DNA of 41,415 bases from Asticcacaulis solisilvae. GTDB taxonomy: Bacteria > Pseudomonadota > Alphaproteobacteria > Caulobacterales > Caulobacteraceae. Location of the stretch: positions 1-41,415 of the forward strand of contig NZ_JAGGMI010000023.1 in assembly GCF_017875235.1 (NCBI RefSeq). Direction: 5' to 3'. Below the pieces are notes generated by a model. The model worked only from the letters and a program-made list of their open reading frames with translations, made no database searches and was not told the DNA's origin. Both the position numbers and the translations under genes were made by a program. Of this stretch, positions 35,069 to 41,415 are shown piece after piece; position 1 is the stretch's first letter, and each line of letters starts with the position of its first letter.

Positions 35069-35476
35069 ATGAACTCGAAGATCGACTGGGCCCACCTGTT
35101 TCTATCCGCCGAAGGACGCGTCCGCCAGACGCCGTTCCTGGTCGGCGTCGCCCTGCTGTTGCTGGTGCTGGCCTTCTATGAAGCGCTGGTGTCCGGACCG
35201 TTGCAGTTCGTCACTGGCTGGATCGTCTATCCGGCGCTGATCTATGGCGGCGCCTGCCTGCTGTCCAAGCGACTGCACGATCGTGGCCGGTCTGGCTGGT
35301 GGTCGGCGGTGATTCTGGTCGCCGTCGTCATGGTCTGGCCGCGCCCGGTCGGCTTCTTCGACTTCATCGCCGTGGCGGTCCTGGTCTGGGCGGTCATCGA
35401 CCTGTGCGTCATGCCAGGCGAACGCGGTGATAACCGGTATGGCCGCACGCTTTATCGGCTCAAGGCTCAGGCCTGA
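35069..35476 (+). CDS. DUF805 membrane protein
   Basis: The protein has 135 residues from ATG 35069. A GTG at 35060 would add three, and neither start has a clear ribosome-binding site. Three to four hydrophobic segments are present. The family signature [16 protein letters not shown] lies between helices, and the tail [14 protein letters not shown] is also typical. Its role is unknown; DUF805 proteins are small inner-membrane proteins. The last 17 bases overlap the end of lipB on the opposite strand. Confidence 0.82.
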   Translation: MNSKIDWAHLFLSAEGRVRQTPFLVGVALLLLVLAFYEALVSGPLQFVTGWIVYPALIYGGACLLSKRLHDRGRSGWWSAVILVAVVMVWPRPVGFFDFIAVAVLVWAVIDLCVMPGERGDNRYGRTLYRLKAQA

Positions 35477-36359
35477 CCTCGACGGGGCCGAAGATGGCTT
35501 CGAAGCTCATGCGCAGGGCGTAGTCGACATCGTCCATGGTCACCGGCAGGCCGAGATCGAGCAGGCTGGTGACACCGTGTTCGGTAATGCCGCACGGCAC
35601 GATGCCGCCGAAATGGCTGAGGTCGGGCTCGACATTCAGGCTGACGCCGTGAAAGCTGACCCAGCGCCTGAGCTTGATGCCGATCGCGGCGATCTTGTCC
35701 TCTTTGAAGCGCTGCTCAAGCGCCCCCGAGCGCGCCAAAAGCGCGCTCGATTGTGGTGTGAAATCCAAGTTCACCACAGGTGAACTCGGGGCGGCTCCTC
35801 GCACATTGCGAAGCGCTACCGCTTCGCTGCTTGAGCGCAATGTCTCGGGCGGCCGGTCGGTCTTGCCGGGCTCTGACGAGCCCGGAGACGAGGCCTCATA
35901 CCCCTTGTCCCTGCGCTCGACCCAGACGCCGACGCGGCCAGGGCGGATATGGCCTTCGACATTGAAGCGCCACAGGGTATCGATCACCCATTGCTCCAGC
36001 GCCTCGACGAACAGGCGCACGTCCTTTTTGCGGCGGTTGAGGTCGAGCATGACATAGGCGACGCGCTGGCCGGGGCCATGATAGGTGTATTGCCCGCCGC
36101 GCGCGCTGGTAAAGACCGGAAAGCGGTCGGGCGCGATCAGGTCGGTCGTCTTGGCCGACACGCCGGCGGTATAGAGCGGCGGGTGCTCGACCAGCCAGAC
36201 GCATTCACGCGCACTGCCTTCGGCTATGGCGGATGCTCGCGCTTCCATGAAGGCGACGGCGTCGGGGTAGGGGACCAGACCTTCCGCCACGATCCATTCG
36301 GGGGCGGGACCGTCGTCGGTTGCGAAAAAAGGTGGCGGAATTAACGCGTCGTCAAGCAT
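35460..36359 (-). CDS. lipB: Octanoyltransferase LipB with an in-frame palindromic insertion
   Basis: LipB moves octanoyl groups from acyl-ACP to lipoyl domains, the first step of lipoate synthesis, in the cytosol. The conserved motifs are all present: [16 protein letters not shown] (87-102), then [13 protein letters not shown] with the catalytic Lys229, and GGIVPCGI with the catalytic Cys256. The protein has 299 residues, far longer than the 213 of E. coli. The excess is residues about 154-218, lying between VERRDKG and KEDKIAAIG, which are normally nearly contiguous. This stretch is the repeat element described separately. The reading frame stays open and the active-site residues are intact, so the enzyme may well be functional. 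Confidence 0.93.
   Translation of the reverse strand: MLDDALIPPPFFATDDGPAPEWIVAEGLVPYPDAVAFMEARASAIAEGSARECVWLVEHPPLYTAGVSAKTTDLIAPDRFPVFTSARGGQYTYHGPGQRVAYVMLDLNRRKKDVRLFVEALEQWVIDTLWRFNVEGHIRPGRVGVWVERRDKGYEASSPGSSEPGKTDRPPETLRSSSEAVALRNVRGAAPSSPVVNLDFTPQSSALLARSGALEQRFKEDKIAAIGIKLRRWVSFHGVSLNVEPDLSHFGGIVPCGITEHGVTSLLDLGLPVTMDDVDYALRMSFEAIFGPVEVRPEP
35708..35900 (-). repeat. Palindromic repeat element inserted in frame in lipB (copy B)
   Basis: This stretch of about 193 bp carries four perfect hairpins: CGAGCGCGC/GCGCGCTCG (35727-35749), AGTTCACC/GGTGAACT (35768-35786), GCGAAGCG/CGCTTCGC (35808-35827) and CCGGGCTC/GAGCCCGG (35866-35885). GCTCAAGC (35714-35721) and GCTTGAGC (35829-35836) enclose the first three. 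The core 35793-35867 matches copy A at 16420-16493, read on the opposite strand. In lipB it encodes about 65 Ser/Pro/Arg-rich residues with no stop. The exact borders are estimates. Confidence 0.75.
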
Positions 36360-36455
36360 GATTTGTCATTTATCAAATTGGCTCCGGACGCAAGTCCCGG
36401 GAGCCGCCACCGCAATATGGGGTGGCATCCGCTTCGAATTCAAGCAAGGTATCCT
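36360..36455. other. Divergent region between lipB and the FliN-like gene
   Basis: The region contains two hairpins, GGCTCC (36380-36385) with GGGAGCC further on, and GCCACC with GGTGGC around ATATGG. They lie in the leader of the FliN-like gene. No clear promoter boxes are seen. Confidence 0.35.
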
Positions 36456-36713
36456 GTGTCGATTTCCCAGGTTGGCGCCGTTCCGGTCGAAATCTCCGTC
36501 CTGCTGGGCCGTTCGGTCCTGCCGATGCAGCAATTGCTGCGCATGGGCCGCGGCGCGGTGATTCCGCTCGACGCCCGCGAACACGACGAGGTGTGGATCC
36601 TGGCGAACAACCATCCGGTGGCGCGCGGCGAAATCCAGATTTTCGAAGAAAAGATCTCGATCGTCGTGACGCGCCAGGCCGACGTCTACGACTATATGGC
36701 GCTCGGTAGCTAG
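36456..36713 (+). CDS. FliN/SpoA-domain protein, flagellar switch-like
   Basis: The protein has 85 residues from GTG 36456, placed by AAGG 7 nt upstream. An ATG at 36417 would add 13 non-family residues. VEISVLLGRSVLPMQQLLRM, GRGAVIPLD and HPVARGEIQIFEEKISIVVT are the core of the SpoA fold shared by FliN and type III secretion proteins. FliN forms the lower C-ring of the flagellar motor. No other flagellar gene is near, so this may be a paralogue of the main FliN or an orphan locus. It is divergent from lipB. Confidence 0.8.
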   Translation: MSISQVGAVPVEISVLLGRSVLPMQQLLRMGRGAVIPLDAREHDEVWILANNHPVARGEIQIFEEKISIVVTRQADVYDYMALGS

Positions 36714-36772
36714 TTTAGGGCTCCGGCGTGACGGAATATTCACAGGCGCGCCGATATTTTCCGACAAAGCCC

Positions 36773-36801
36773 TTCACAAACGCTTTCAGTGTTGCTATGC
36801 C
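36773..36801 (+). promoter_or_regulatory. Candidate promoter of tRNA-Leu
   Basis: TTCACA (36773-36778) and TATGCC (36796-36801) are 17 bp apart, and the latter sits within GCTATGCC, close to the Caulobacter -10 pattern GCTANAWC. It ends 22 nt before the tRNA. Confidence 0.35.
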
Positions 36802-36823
36802 CGCCGCTCTCCGGATGACATGT

Positions 36824-36908
36824 GCGGTCATGGCGGAATTGGTAGACGCGCAGCGTTGAGGTCGCTGTGCCGCAAGGCGTGGAAGTTCGAGTCTTCTTGA
36901 CCGCACCA
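36824..36908 (+). tRNA. tRNA-Leu (anticodon GAG)
   Basis: The gene has 85 nt. The acceptor stem GCGGTCA (36824-36830) pairs with TGACCGC (36898-36904), followed by A and an encoded CCA (36906-36908). The anticodon stem is CAGCG/CGCTG with loop TTGAGGT, giving anticodon GAG at 36858-36860, which reads CUC and CUU. A variable arm (GCCGC/GCGT region) marks it as a class II tRNA. The T loop is TTCGAGT. Confidence 0.95.
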
Positions 36909-36968
36909 TCCGGATGAGTTTTTGAGCGCGGCGCCGGAAAGAGGGCGCCAAAAGGGGAGGCCTGAGCC

Positions 36969-38447
36969 ATGAGCCAGAAGTCCGACGCCGCTCAAAAGAA
37001 GATCGACTCCGAGATCGACATCAAGAATAGCCGCGATGAGGATATCGGCGGTGAGCTGATGACGCCCGAGCAGATCGAGGATTTCGCGCTCAAGGACGAC
37101 TACGCGCTCAATCCGCAATATATCACCCTCGTCATCGACGCCGCCGATCGCGGCGACGGCATGCGCCTGCGTGAACTGCTGGACGCCTTGCACCCGGCCG
37201 ATGTCGCCGACCTGCTGGGCTTCCTGTCCGAGGACTACCGCGAGCAGGTGATCCCGTGGATTCCGGCCGACGCCATTGCCGAAATCCTGCCGGAACTGGA
37301 CGACGACATCCGTGAGGAAGTCATCGAGACCCTGCATACCGCCGACATAGCCGAGGTGCTGCAGGAGCTCGATTCCGACGACGCCACCGCCGTCTTCGAG
37401 GACCTGGAGGAAGACCAGCAGAAGGCCGTCCTGGCCGCCATGCCGGAATCCGAGCGCGAGGCCTTCGTCACCTCGATGACTTTCGAGGAAGAGACAGCCG
37501 GCCGCCTGATGCAGCGCGAGGTCATGGCCGCGCCCAGCTTCTGGAATGTCGGCCAGACCATCGACCATATGCGCGAGAACGGCGACGACCTGCCGGAGCT
37601 GTTCTTCGACATCTATGTGCTGGACCCCAGCCATAAGCCGGTCGGCGCCCTGCCGGTGTCGCTCCTGATGCGGTCGAAGCGCGAACTGGCCCTGACCAGC
37701 CTGATGGAGCCGACGACCGAAATCACGGTCGATCAGGACCAGGAAGAGGTCGCCTATATCTTCGAGAAATACCACCTGATCTCGGCGCCGGTCGTGGATG
37801 CCTCGGGCCGGCTGGTGGGGCAGATCACGGTCGACGACATCGTCAACATCATCCAGGAAGAAAGCCAGGAAGACATGCTGGCACTGGCCGGTGTCTCCGA
37901 GACCGGCCGCCGCCAGGGCGTGTTCGACACCGTCAAGTCGCGCCTGCCGTGGCTGAGCATCAACCTGCTCACAGCCTTCATTTCCTCGTCGCTGATCCTG
38001 ATGTTCCAGGACGAGATCCAGAAGCTGGTGGCGCTGGCCGTGCTGATGCCGGTGGTGGCGTCGATCGGCGGCAATTCCGGCACCCAGTCGCTGACCGTAG
38101 CGGTGCGGGCGCTGGCGGCGCGTGAGCTGACGGCGGCCAATGCCCTGCGCACCCTGTGGCGCGAAGTTCGCGTGGGGCTGGTCAATGGCGCGGCCATCGC
38201 CGTGGCTCTGGGGATTGCCGCCGGCCTGTGGCAGGGCGTCCTGTTCGGCGTTGTTATCGGTTCGGCGGTGATGATCAACCTGACGGCGGCGGCCCTGGCC
38301 GGAACGCTGATTCCACTGGGTTTGTCGAAGATCGGCCGCGATCCGGCGGTCGCCTCGCCGATCTTCGTGACCATGGTCACCGACTGCGTGGGGTTCTTCA
38401 GCTTCCTGGGCCTGGCGGCGATCATTCTGTTACCCAGGTTGGCCTGA
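36969..38447 (+). CDS. mgtE: Magnesium transporter MgtE
   Basis: MgtE has 492 residues. The N-terminal acidic domain (about 50-170) contains repeats of the DLLxxLxxEDR kind (HPADVADLLGFLSEDYREQV and LHTADIAEVLQELDSD). A CBS pair follows (about 175-300). Five membrane helices end the protein, with VASIGGNSGTQSLTVAVRAL near the pore. It is a magnesium-gated Mg2+ channel in the inner membrane. GGGAGG precedes the ATG. It starts 60 nt after the tRNA, which leaves no room for a magnesium riboswitch. Confidence 0.95.
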   Translation: MSQKSDAAQKKIDSEIDIKNSRDEDIGGELMTPEQIEDFALKDDYALNPQYITLVIDAADRGDGMRLRELLDALHPADVADLLGFLSEDYREQVIPWIPADAIAEILPELDDDIREEVIETLHTADIAEVLQELDSDDATAVFEDLEEDQQKAVLAAMPESEREAFVTSMTFEEETAGRLMQREVMAAPSFWNVGQTIDHMRENGDDLPELFFDIYVLDPSHKPVGALPVSLLMRSKRELALTSLMEPTTEITVDQDQEEVAYIFEKYHLISAPVVDASGRLVGQITVDDIVNIIQEESQEDMLALAGVSETGRRQGVFDTVKSRLPWLSINLLTAFISSSLILMFQDEIQKLVALAVLMPVVASIGGNSGTQSLTVAVRALAARELTAANALRTLWREVRVGLVNGAAIAVALGIAAGLWQGVLFGVVIGSAVMINLTAAALAGTLIPLGLSKIGRDPAVASPIFVTMVTDCVGFFSFLGLAAIILLPRLA

Positions 38448-38482
38448 TAGGTATCTGTCACAATCCTCTTGTAAGTCCCGCG

Positions 38483-38498
38483 CGGTATGTGGTTTGCT
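38483..38498 (+). promoter_or_regulatory. Sigma-54-like promoter before the SpmX gene
   Basis: GG (38484-38485) and GC (38496-38497) are separated by exactly 10 bases. TTTGC at the -12 side and A/G at consensus positions fit TGGCACG-N4-TTGC well. A CtrA-half-site-like TTAACGAT follows at 38501-38508. In C. crescentus, spmX is switched on by TacA with sigma-54, which supports the call. Confidence 0.5.
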
Positions 38499-38591
38499 AG
38501 TTAACGATTGTCACGCTATTGGGCGTTTTGTTTTGGGGCATGGGAGCGAAGGTATACGCTCCGTATGGACCATTTTGGGTCAGGATTAGGG

Positions 38592-41279
38592 ATGAGAGCG
38601 CGTCTGAAGGTTTCCCGCGCCGGGGTCGAGCTGATCAAGAGTTTTGAAGGCCTGCGGTCGACCGCGGCCCGTCTGCCTGACGGCCGCTGGACGCTGGGTT
38701 ATGGTCACACCTTCTCCGCCCGTGAAGGCGCCACCTGCACCCAGGAAGACGCCGACGCCCTGCTACGCTTCGATCTGCTGCCGATCGTCGACGCCATCAA
38801 CAACCTGGTCCTGGTGCCTATCAACCAGAACCAGTTCGACGCCCTGGTGTCGTTCTGCTTCAATATCGGCGTCGACAATTTCGGCCAGTCGACCGTTCTG
38901 AAGCGCATCAACGAAGGCCGCATGACCGAAGCGGCCCTGGCCATGGACGCCTGGCGCTCCGCCGAGTTCAACGGCCAGACCTACGTGCTGGCGCCGCTGA
39001 TCCGCCGCCGCGCCGCCGAAAAGAACCTGTTCCTGACGCCGGACGATGTCGCCGGCAATGCGCCGTCGCTGCTGGTCCGTCCGATGGAGGATATGGCCGA
39101 CGTCCAGGCGCCTATCCCGGCCGAGCTCAACGCGCCGGACCGCAACGGTATGCTGTCGGCGCATCCGGTCGGCGAAGCGTCCGCTCCGGTCGCCCCTCTG
39201 GCCACCACACCGGCGGCCTTCGACATCTCCGCGTCGCCGCAGCCCATGCCGCAACCGGTCGCCCAACCCGTGGCCCAACCTGTAGAACGTCAGGTCATCG
39301 ACCTGGCCGCCTTTGCGCCCCGTCCGATCGAAAATACCCCGATCGAAAACGCTCCGGTCGAGCCCGCGCCGTCGGCGCCCGTTGCGCCGGCCGCGAGCCT
39401 GGGCGCGACCTTGGCGCCGCCCTACAGCGCGTCGCCCTACGCCAGCAGCCCGACGCCCTATACCTACGACACCACGCCGGCGATGAGCCCCGAGATCCAG
39501 GCCGCCATCGCCCGTGCCCAAGAAGACCAAAAACTTCAGGAGCAGCGTCAGCAGGAGCTGCGGATGGAGGAGCTGCGCCGTCAGGAGCAGCAGCTGGTCG
39601 AGCAGCGCATGCGCGAGGAAGCCCAGCGCCAGGCCGAAATGCTGGCCGCGGCGCGCGCCGCGGAAGAGGCGCGTCAGCGCGAAGAAGCCCGACTGCGCGA
39701 AGAGGCTCGCCTGCAGGAGTTCCAGCGGCTCGAGGCCCAGCGTCTCGAACAGGCCCGCATTGAAGAGGCGCGGCTGGAACTGGAACGCCAGGAACGCGAA
39801 CGCCTGCAGCGCGACGAGATGGTTCGTGCGGAACTGGCCCGTCTTGAGCAGGCCCGCCTTGAGGCGGAGCGCCTGGAGCAGGAACGCCAGGTGCAGATGC
39901 GCCTTGACGCCGAGCGTGCCGAACGTGAGCGCCTGGAACGCGAGCAACAGGAAGCGGCCCAGCGCGAGGCCGCCCGTCTGGAGGTCATGCGTCTCGAAGC
40001 CGAGCGTCTTGAGCGCGAGCGCGCCGAGGCGGCCCGCCTTGAACAGGAACGCCTGGAGCAGGCCCGTCTTGAGCAAGCCCGTCTTGAGCAAGCCCGTCTT
40101 GAGCAAGCCCGTCTTGAGCAAGAACGCGAGCGCGAGGAACAGCAACGTCTGGCTCAGCAGCGCCTTGAAGACGAGCGCCGCGACCATGAGCGTCAGGAGC
40201 AGGCGCGCATCGAGGCCGAACGCCTCGAACAGGAACGCTTGCAGCGCGAACGCGCTGAAAAGGAACGTCTGGAACACGAGCGCGCCGAGGCTGAGAAGGC
40301 CCAGGCCGCCCAGGCGCAAGCCGTCGTCGCGCCGGCCGTCGCCACCCCGTCCGCTGACGGTGCTTCCGCGGAAGACGCTGAAAAGGCACGCAAGGCTGAA
40401 GCCGCCGCCGCGCTCATGCGCCTCTATTCGCCCTATGGTTCGGGCGGTCTCGGTCGACCCCTGGCTCCGCAGGCCGTAAAGCCGACGCCGCAGCCCGCCA
40501 GGCCCGCGCCGGCGCCGCAACCCCAACCGGTTCCACAGCCGGCGGCCGCGCCCAAGCTGGTCACGCCGGAGCCCAAGCCGGCGCCTGTACAGCTGTCCAA
40601 GGCCGCTGATCCGGAGCCCGACGATGAACCCCTTCCTGCGGTCGTCAGCTTTGCCCTGAAACCCGCGCCGTCGGCGTCGACCATGCCGCCGCCGCAGATC
40701 ACGGCGCTTAACCCCTATGCGCGCCCGATCCCCAAGGATGACACGGTTGTCGAGGTTCCGCGCCCGAAGGCCGTCGACCTGTCGGCGCCGCCTCAGGCCG
40801 AGGCGGCCCAGGCGCCCAGGACCGACAGCCTGAACTGGCGTGAGCAGCTTCAGCGTCCCCTCCCGCCGGGTTACCAGGCGTCCCAGACGCCGCCGGTGCA
40901 GCCCGCTCCCGTGCAGGCGGCCCCCGCAGCGGCCATCGACGCGACCTTTGAAGATGCCTTTGGCAATGACGGCGATTGGACCAACGGCGATGGCCGCGTG
41001 GCCCTGACGGTCGATGAGGCCAACGAAGAAGGCGCATCGTGGTGGAAGATGATCCGCTCGACCTTCTGGTGGATACTGTTCAGCGCCATGGGCCTGGGCT
41101 GTCTCGGCTTCGCCGCGGCGACCTACTATCGCGCGCGCTATGATCCGAACGTCGCCCGCATTCTCGGTAGCGAAGCCAGCCTGACAATGGTTTCCATCCT
41201 GTCGGCCGCGGGCGGTATCCTGTTCGTCTGCGTCTCGGTCTGGCTGATCATGAAGCGCCTGGGCGGCCTGAAGGACTGA
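38592..41279 (+). CDS. spmX: SpmX-like stalk/cell-cycle localisation protein
   Basis: The protein has 895 residues from ATG 38592, with AGGA 6 nt upstream. Earlier in-frame starts (38565, 38508) lie in or near the promoter. Residues 1-155 form a GH24 muramidase domain with Glu19 in SFEGLRS, then [10 protein letters not shown] and [17 protein letters not shown] Pro/Ala-rich region (about 180-305), a long Arg/Glu/Gln coiled coil (about 308-575) and a second Pro/Ala region follow. Two membrane helices (about 822-842, 864-887) end the protein. This is the SpmX layout. In Caulobacter SpmX recruits DivJ to the stalked pole, and in Asticcacaulis it positions the stalk. The doubled length fits Asticcacaulis. 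Confidence 0.82.
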   Translation: MRARLKVSRAGVELIKSFEGLRSTAARLPDGRWTLGYGHTFSAREGATCTQEDADALLRFDLLPIVDAINNLVLVPINQNQFDALVSFCFNIGVDNFGQSTVLKRINEGRMTEAALAMDAWRSAEFNGQTYVLAPLIRRRAAEKNLFLTPDDVAGNAPSLLVRPMEDMADVQAPIPAELNAPDRNGMLSAHPVGEASAPVAPLATTPAAFDISASPQPMPQPVAQPVAQPVERQVIDLAAFAPRPIENTPIENAPVEPAPSAPVAPAASLGATLAPPYSASPYASSPTPYTYDTTPAMSPEIQAAIARAQEDQKLQEQRQQELRMEELRRQEQQLVEQRMREEAQRQAEMLAAARAAEEARQREEARLREEARLQEFQRLEAQRLEQARIEEARLELERQERERLQRDEMVRAELARLEQARLEAERLEQERQVQMRLDAERAERERLEREQQEAAQREAARLEVMRLEAERLERERAEAARLEQERLEQARLEQARLEQARLEQARLEQEREREEQQRLAQQRLEDERRDHERQEQARIEAERLEQERLQRERAEKERLEHERAEAEKAQAAQAQAVVAPAVATPSADGASAEDAEKARKAEAAAALMRLYSPYGSGGLGRPLAPQAVKPTPQPARPAPAPQPQPVPQPAAAPKLVTPEPKPAPVQLSKAADPEPDDEPLPAVVSFALKPAPSASTMPPPQITALNPYARPIPKDDTVVEVPRPKAVDLSAPPQAEAAQAPRTDSLNWREQLQRPLPPGYQASQTPPVQPAPVQAAPAAAIDATFEDAFGNDGDWTNGDGRVALTVDEANEEGASWWKMIRSTFWWILFSAMGLGCLGFAAATYYRARYDPNVARILGSEASLTMVSILSAAGGILFVCVSVWLIMKRLGGLKD
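40062..40121 (+). repeat. Four perfect 15-bp tandem repeats in the SpmX coil
   Basis: GCCCGTCTTGAGCAA is repeated four times without change and in frame, encoding ARLEQ each time. The surrounding coil has many degenerate versions of the same unit. The perfect identity at DNA level points to recent slippage or expansion. Confidence 0.9.
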
Positions 41280-41303
41280 CGTTTTACGACGTGAAACGAA
41301 AAA

Positions 41304-41321
41304 GGAGGGCGATCGCCCTCC
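41304..41321 (+). terminator. Hairpin after the SpmX gene
   Basis: GGAGGGC (41304-41310) pairs perfectly with GCCCTCC (41315-41321) around GATC. No T-run follows. CAGACTGTTGACAAA, similar to the end of the element at 19293, begins instead at its last base. Confidence 0.6.
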
Positions 41322-41335
41322 AGACTGTTGACAAA
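41321..41335 (+). mobile_element. Sequence like the end of the 19293 element
   Basis: CAGACTGTTGACAAA here and CAGGCTGCTGACAAA at 19293-19307 agree at 13 of 15 positions, and both abut the 3' side of a perfect terminator stem. If an element is present, it extends to or beyond the window edge; no matching inverted end is visible in the remaining 80 bases. Confidence 0.4.
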
Positions 41336-41364
41336 CCCCGTCTTTTTGGCGGGGTTTGTTTTTT
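41331..41364 (+). terminator. Rho-independent terminator near the window end
   Basis: ACAAACCCCGTC (41331-41342) pairs with GGCGGGGTTTGT (41348-41359) with one G-T pair and a TTTTT loop, followed by TTTTT. It is a strong intrinsic terminator for the SpmX transcript. Confidence 0.8.
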
Positions 41365-41415
41365 GTCCGTTACTTGGGTTTGGGTATTTTTGGATGCCGG
41401 AGTTATGCGGCCGTG

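Noticed and set aside
36909..36968. Magnesium riboswitch before mgtE
   Set aside because: Only 60 nt separate the tRNA from the start codon, too short for a known magnesium-sensing leader, and no such fold is seen.
40062..40121. Direct repeats as a CRISPR array
   Set aside because: The 15-bp units are contiguous without spacers and encode ARLEQ in frame.
38763..40526. 587-residue minus-strand frame opposite the SpmX coil
   Set aside because: Its Leu/Phe-rich repetitive product is the complement of the repetitive Glu/Arg/Gln codons of the coil.

Overview
The window looks like chromosome of a stalked or prosthecate alphaproteobacterium of the Caulobacterales, most likely Asticcacaulis or a close relative. 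The reasons are the high G+C coding bias, the alphaproteobacterial S10-spc-alpha ribosomal order, a TonB receptor of Caulobacter type, Caulobacter-style regulatory motifs (TTAA-N7-TTAA, GTTC-N7-GTTY, a GG-N10-GC promoter), and above all a protein at 38592-41279 with the SpmX layout (muramidase domain, long low-complexity middle, two C-terminal membrane helices). Its roughly 895 residues are about twice what I recall for Caulobacter SpmX, as I recall for Asticcacaulis. The genus call is inference.

Layout. 1-4694: the last codons of what is probably tuf (EF-Tu) and its terminator, a non-coding repeat-like stretch, then accessory genes (AraC/GyrI-type regulator, lipoprotein, glutathione S-transferase, GNAT/FemAB-like acyltransferase, META-domain lipoprotein on the minus strand) that separate tuf from the S10 operon. 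4695-19249: 27 consecutive plus-strand genes, rpsJ to rplQ, including secY, adk and rpoA. Most neighbours are 0-20 nt apart or overlap. The larger gaps (before rpsJ, rpmD-rplO, rplO-secY, adk-rpsM, rpsK-rpoA, rpoA-rplQ) mostly contain promoters or strong RNA hairpins and probably tune expression of the sub-operons. 19250-25515: a terminator split by a small transposon-like element, a 54-residue protein, a lipoprotein phosphodiesterase, an MFS exporter overlapping a DUF1801 gene, a TetR regulator, a VOC protein and a lipoprotein HtrA protease. 25516-31017: a large TonB-dependent receptor, a small unknown protein, rarA and an RluA-type pseudouridine synthase. 31198-35000: two tandem TadG-like von Willebrand A proteins. 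35069-41415: DUF805 membrane protein, lipB, a FliN-like protein, tRNA-Leu(GAG), mgtE, the SpmX-like gene and a terminator.

The most unusual feature is a palindromic repeat family found twice. One copy (16420-16510) lies between adk and rpsM. The other (about 35708-35900, opposite strand) sits in frame inside lipB and adds about 65 residues to the enzyme just ahead of its catalytic lysine. About 63 of 75 core bases match by hand alignment. This resembles the protein-coding palindromic elements of Rickettsia, which I do not know to be described in this group. Other leads are a 150-bp element with 15-bp inverted ends between two copies of the rplQ terminator stem (with a related end at the right edge of the window), a candidate attenuator before rpsJ, a sigma-54-like promoter before the SpmX gene, a CtrA-like box between the TadG paralogues, and a LexA-like box over a possibly leaderless rarA promoter. 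All positions and alignments were made by eye, with no database search.
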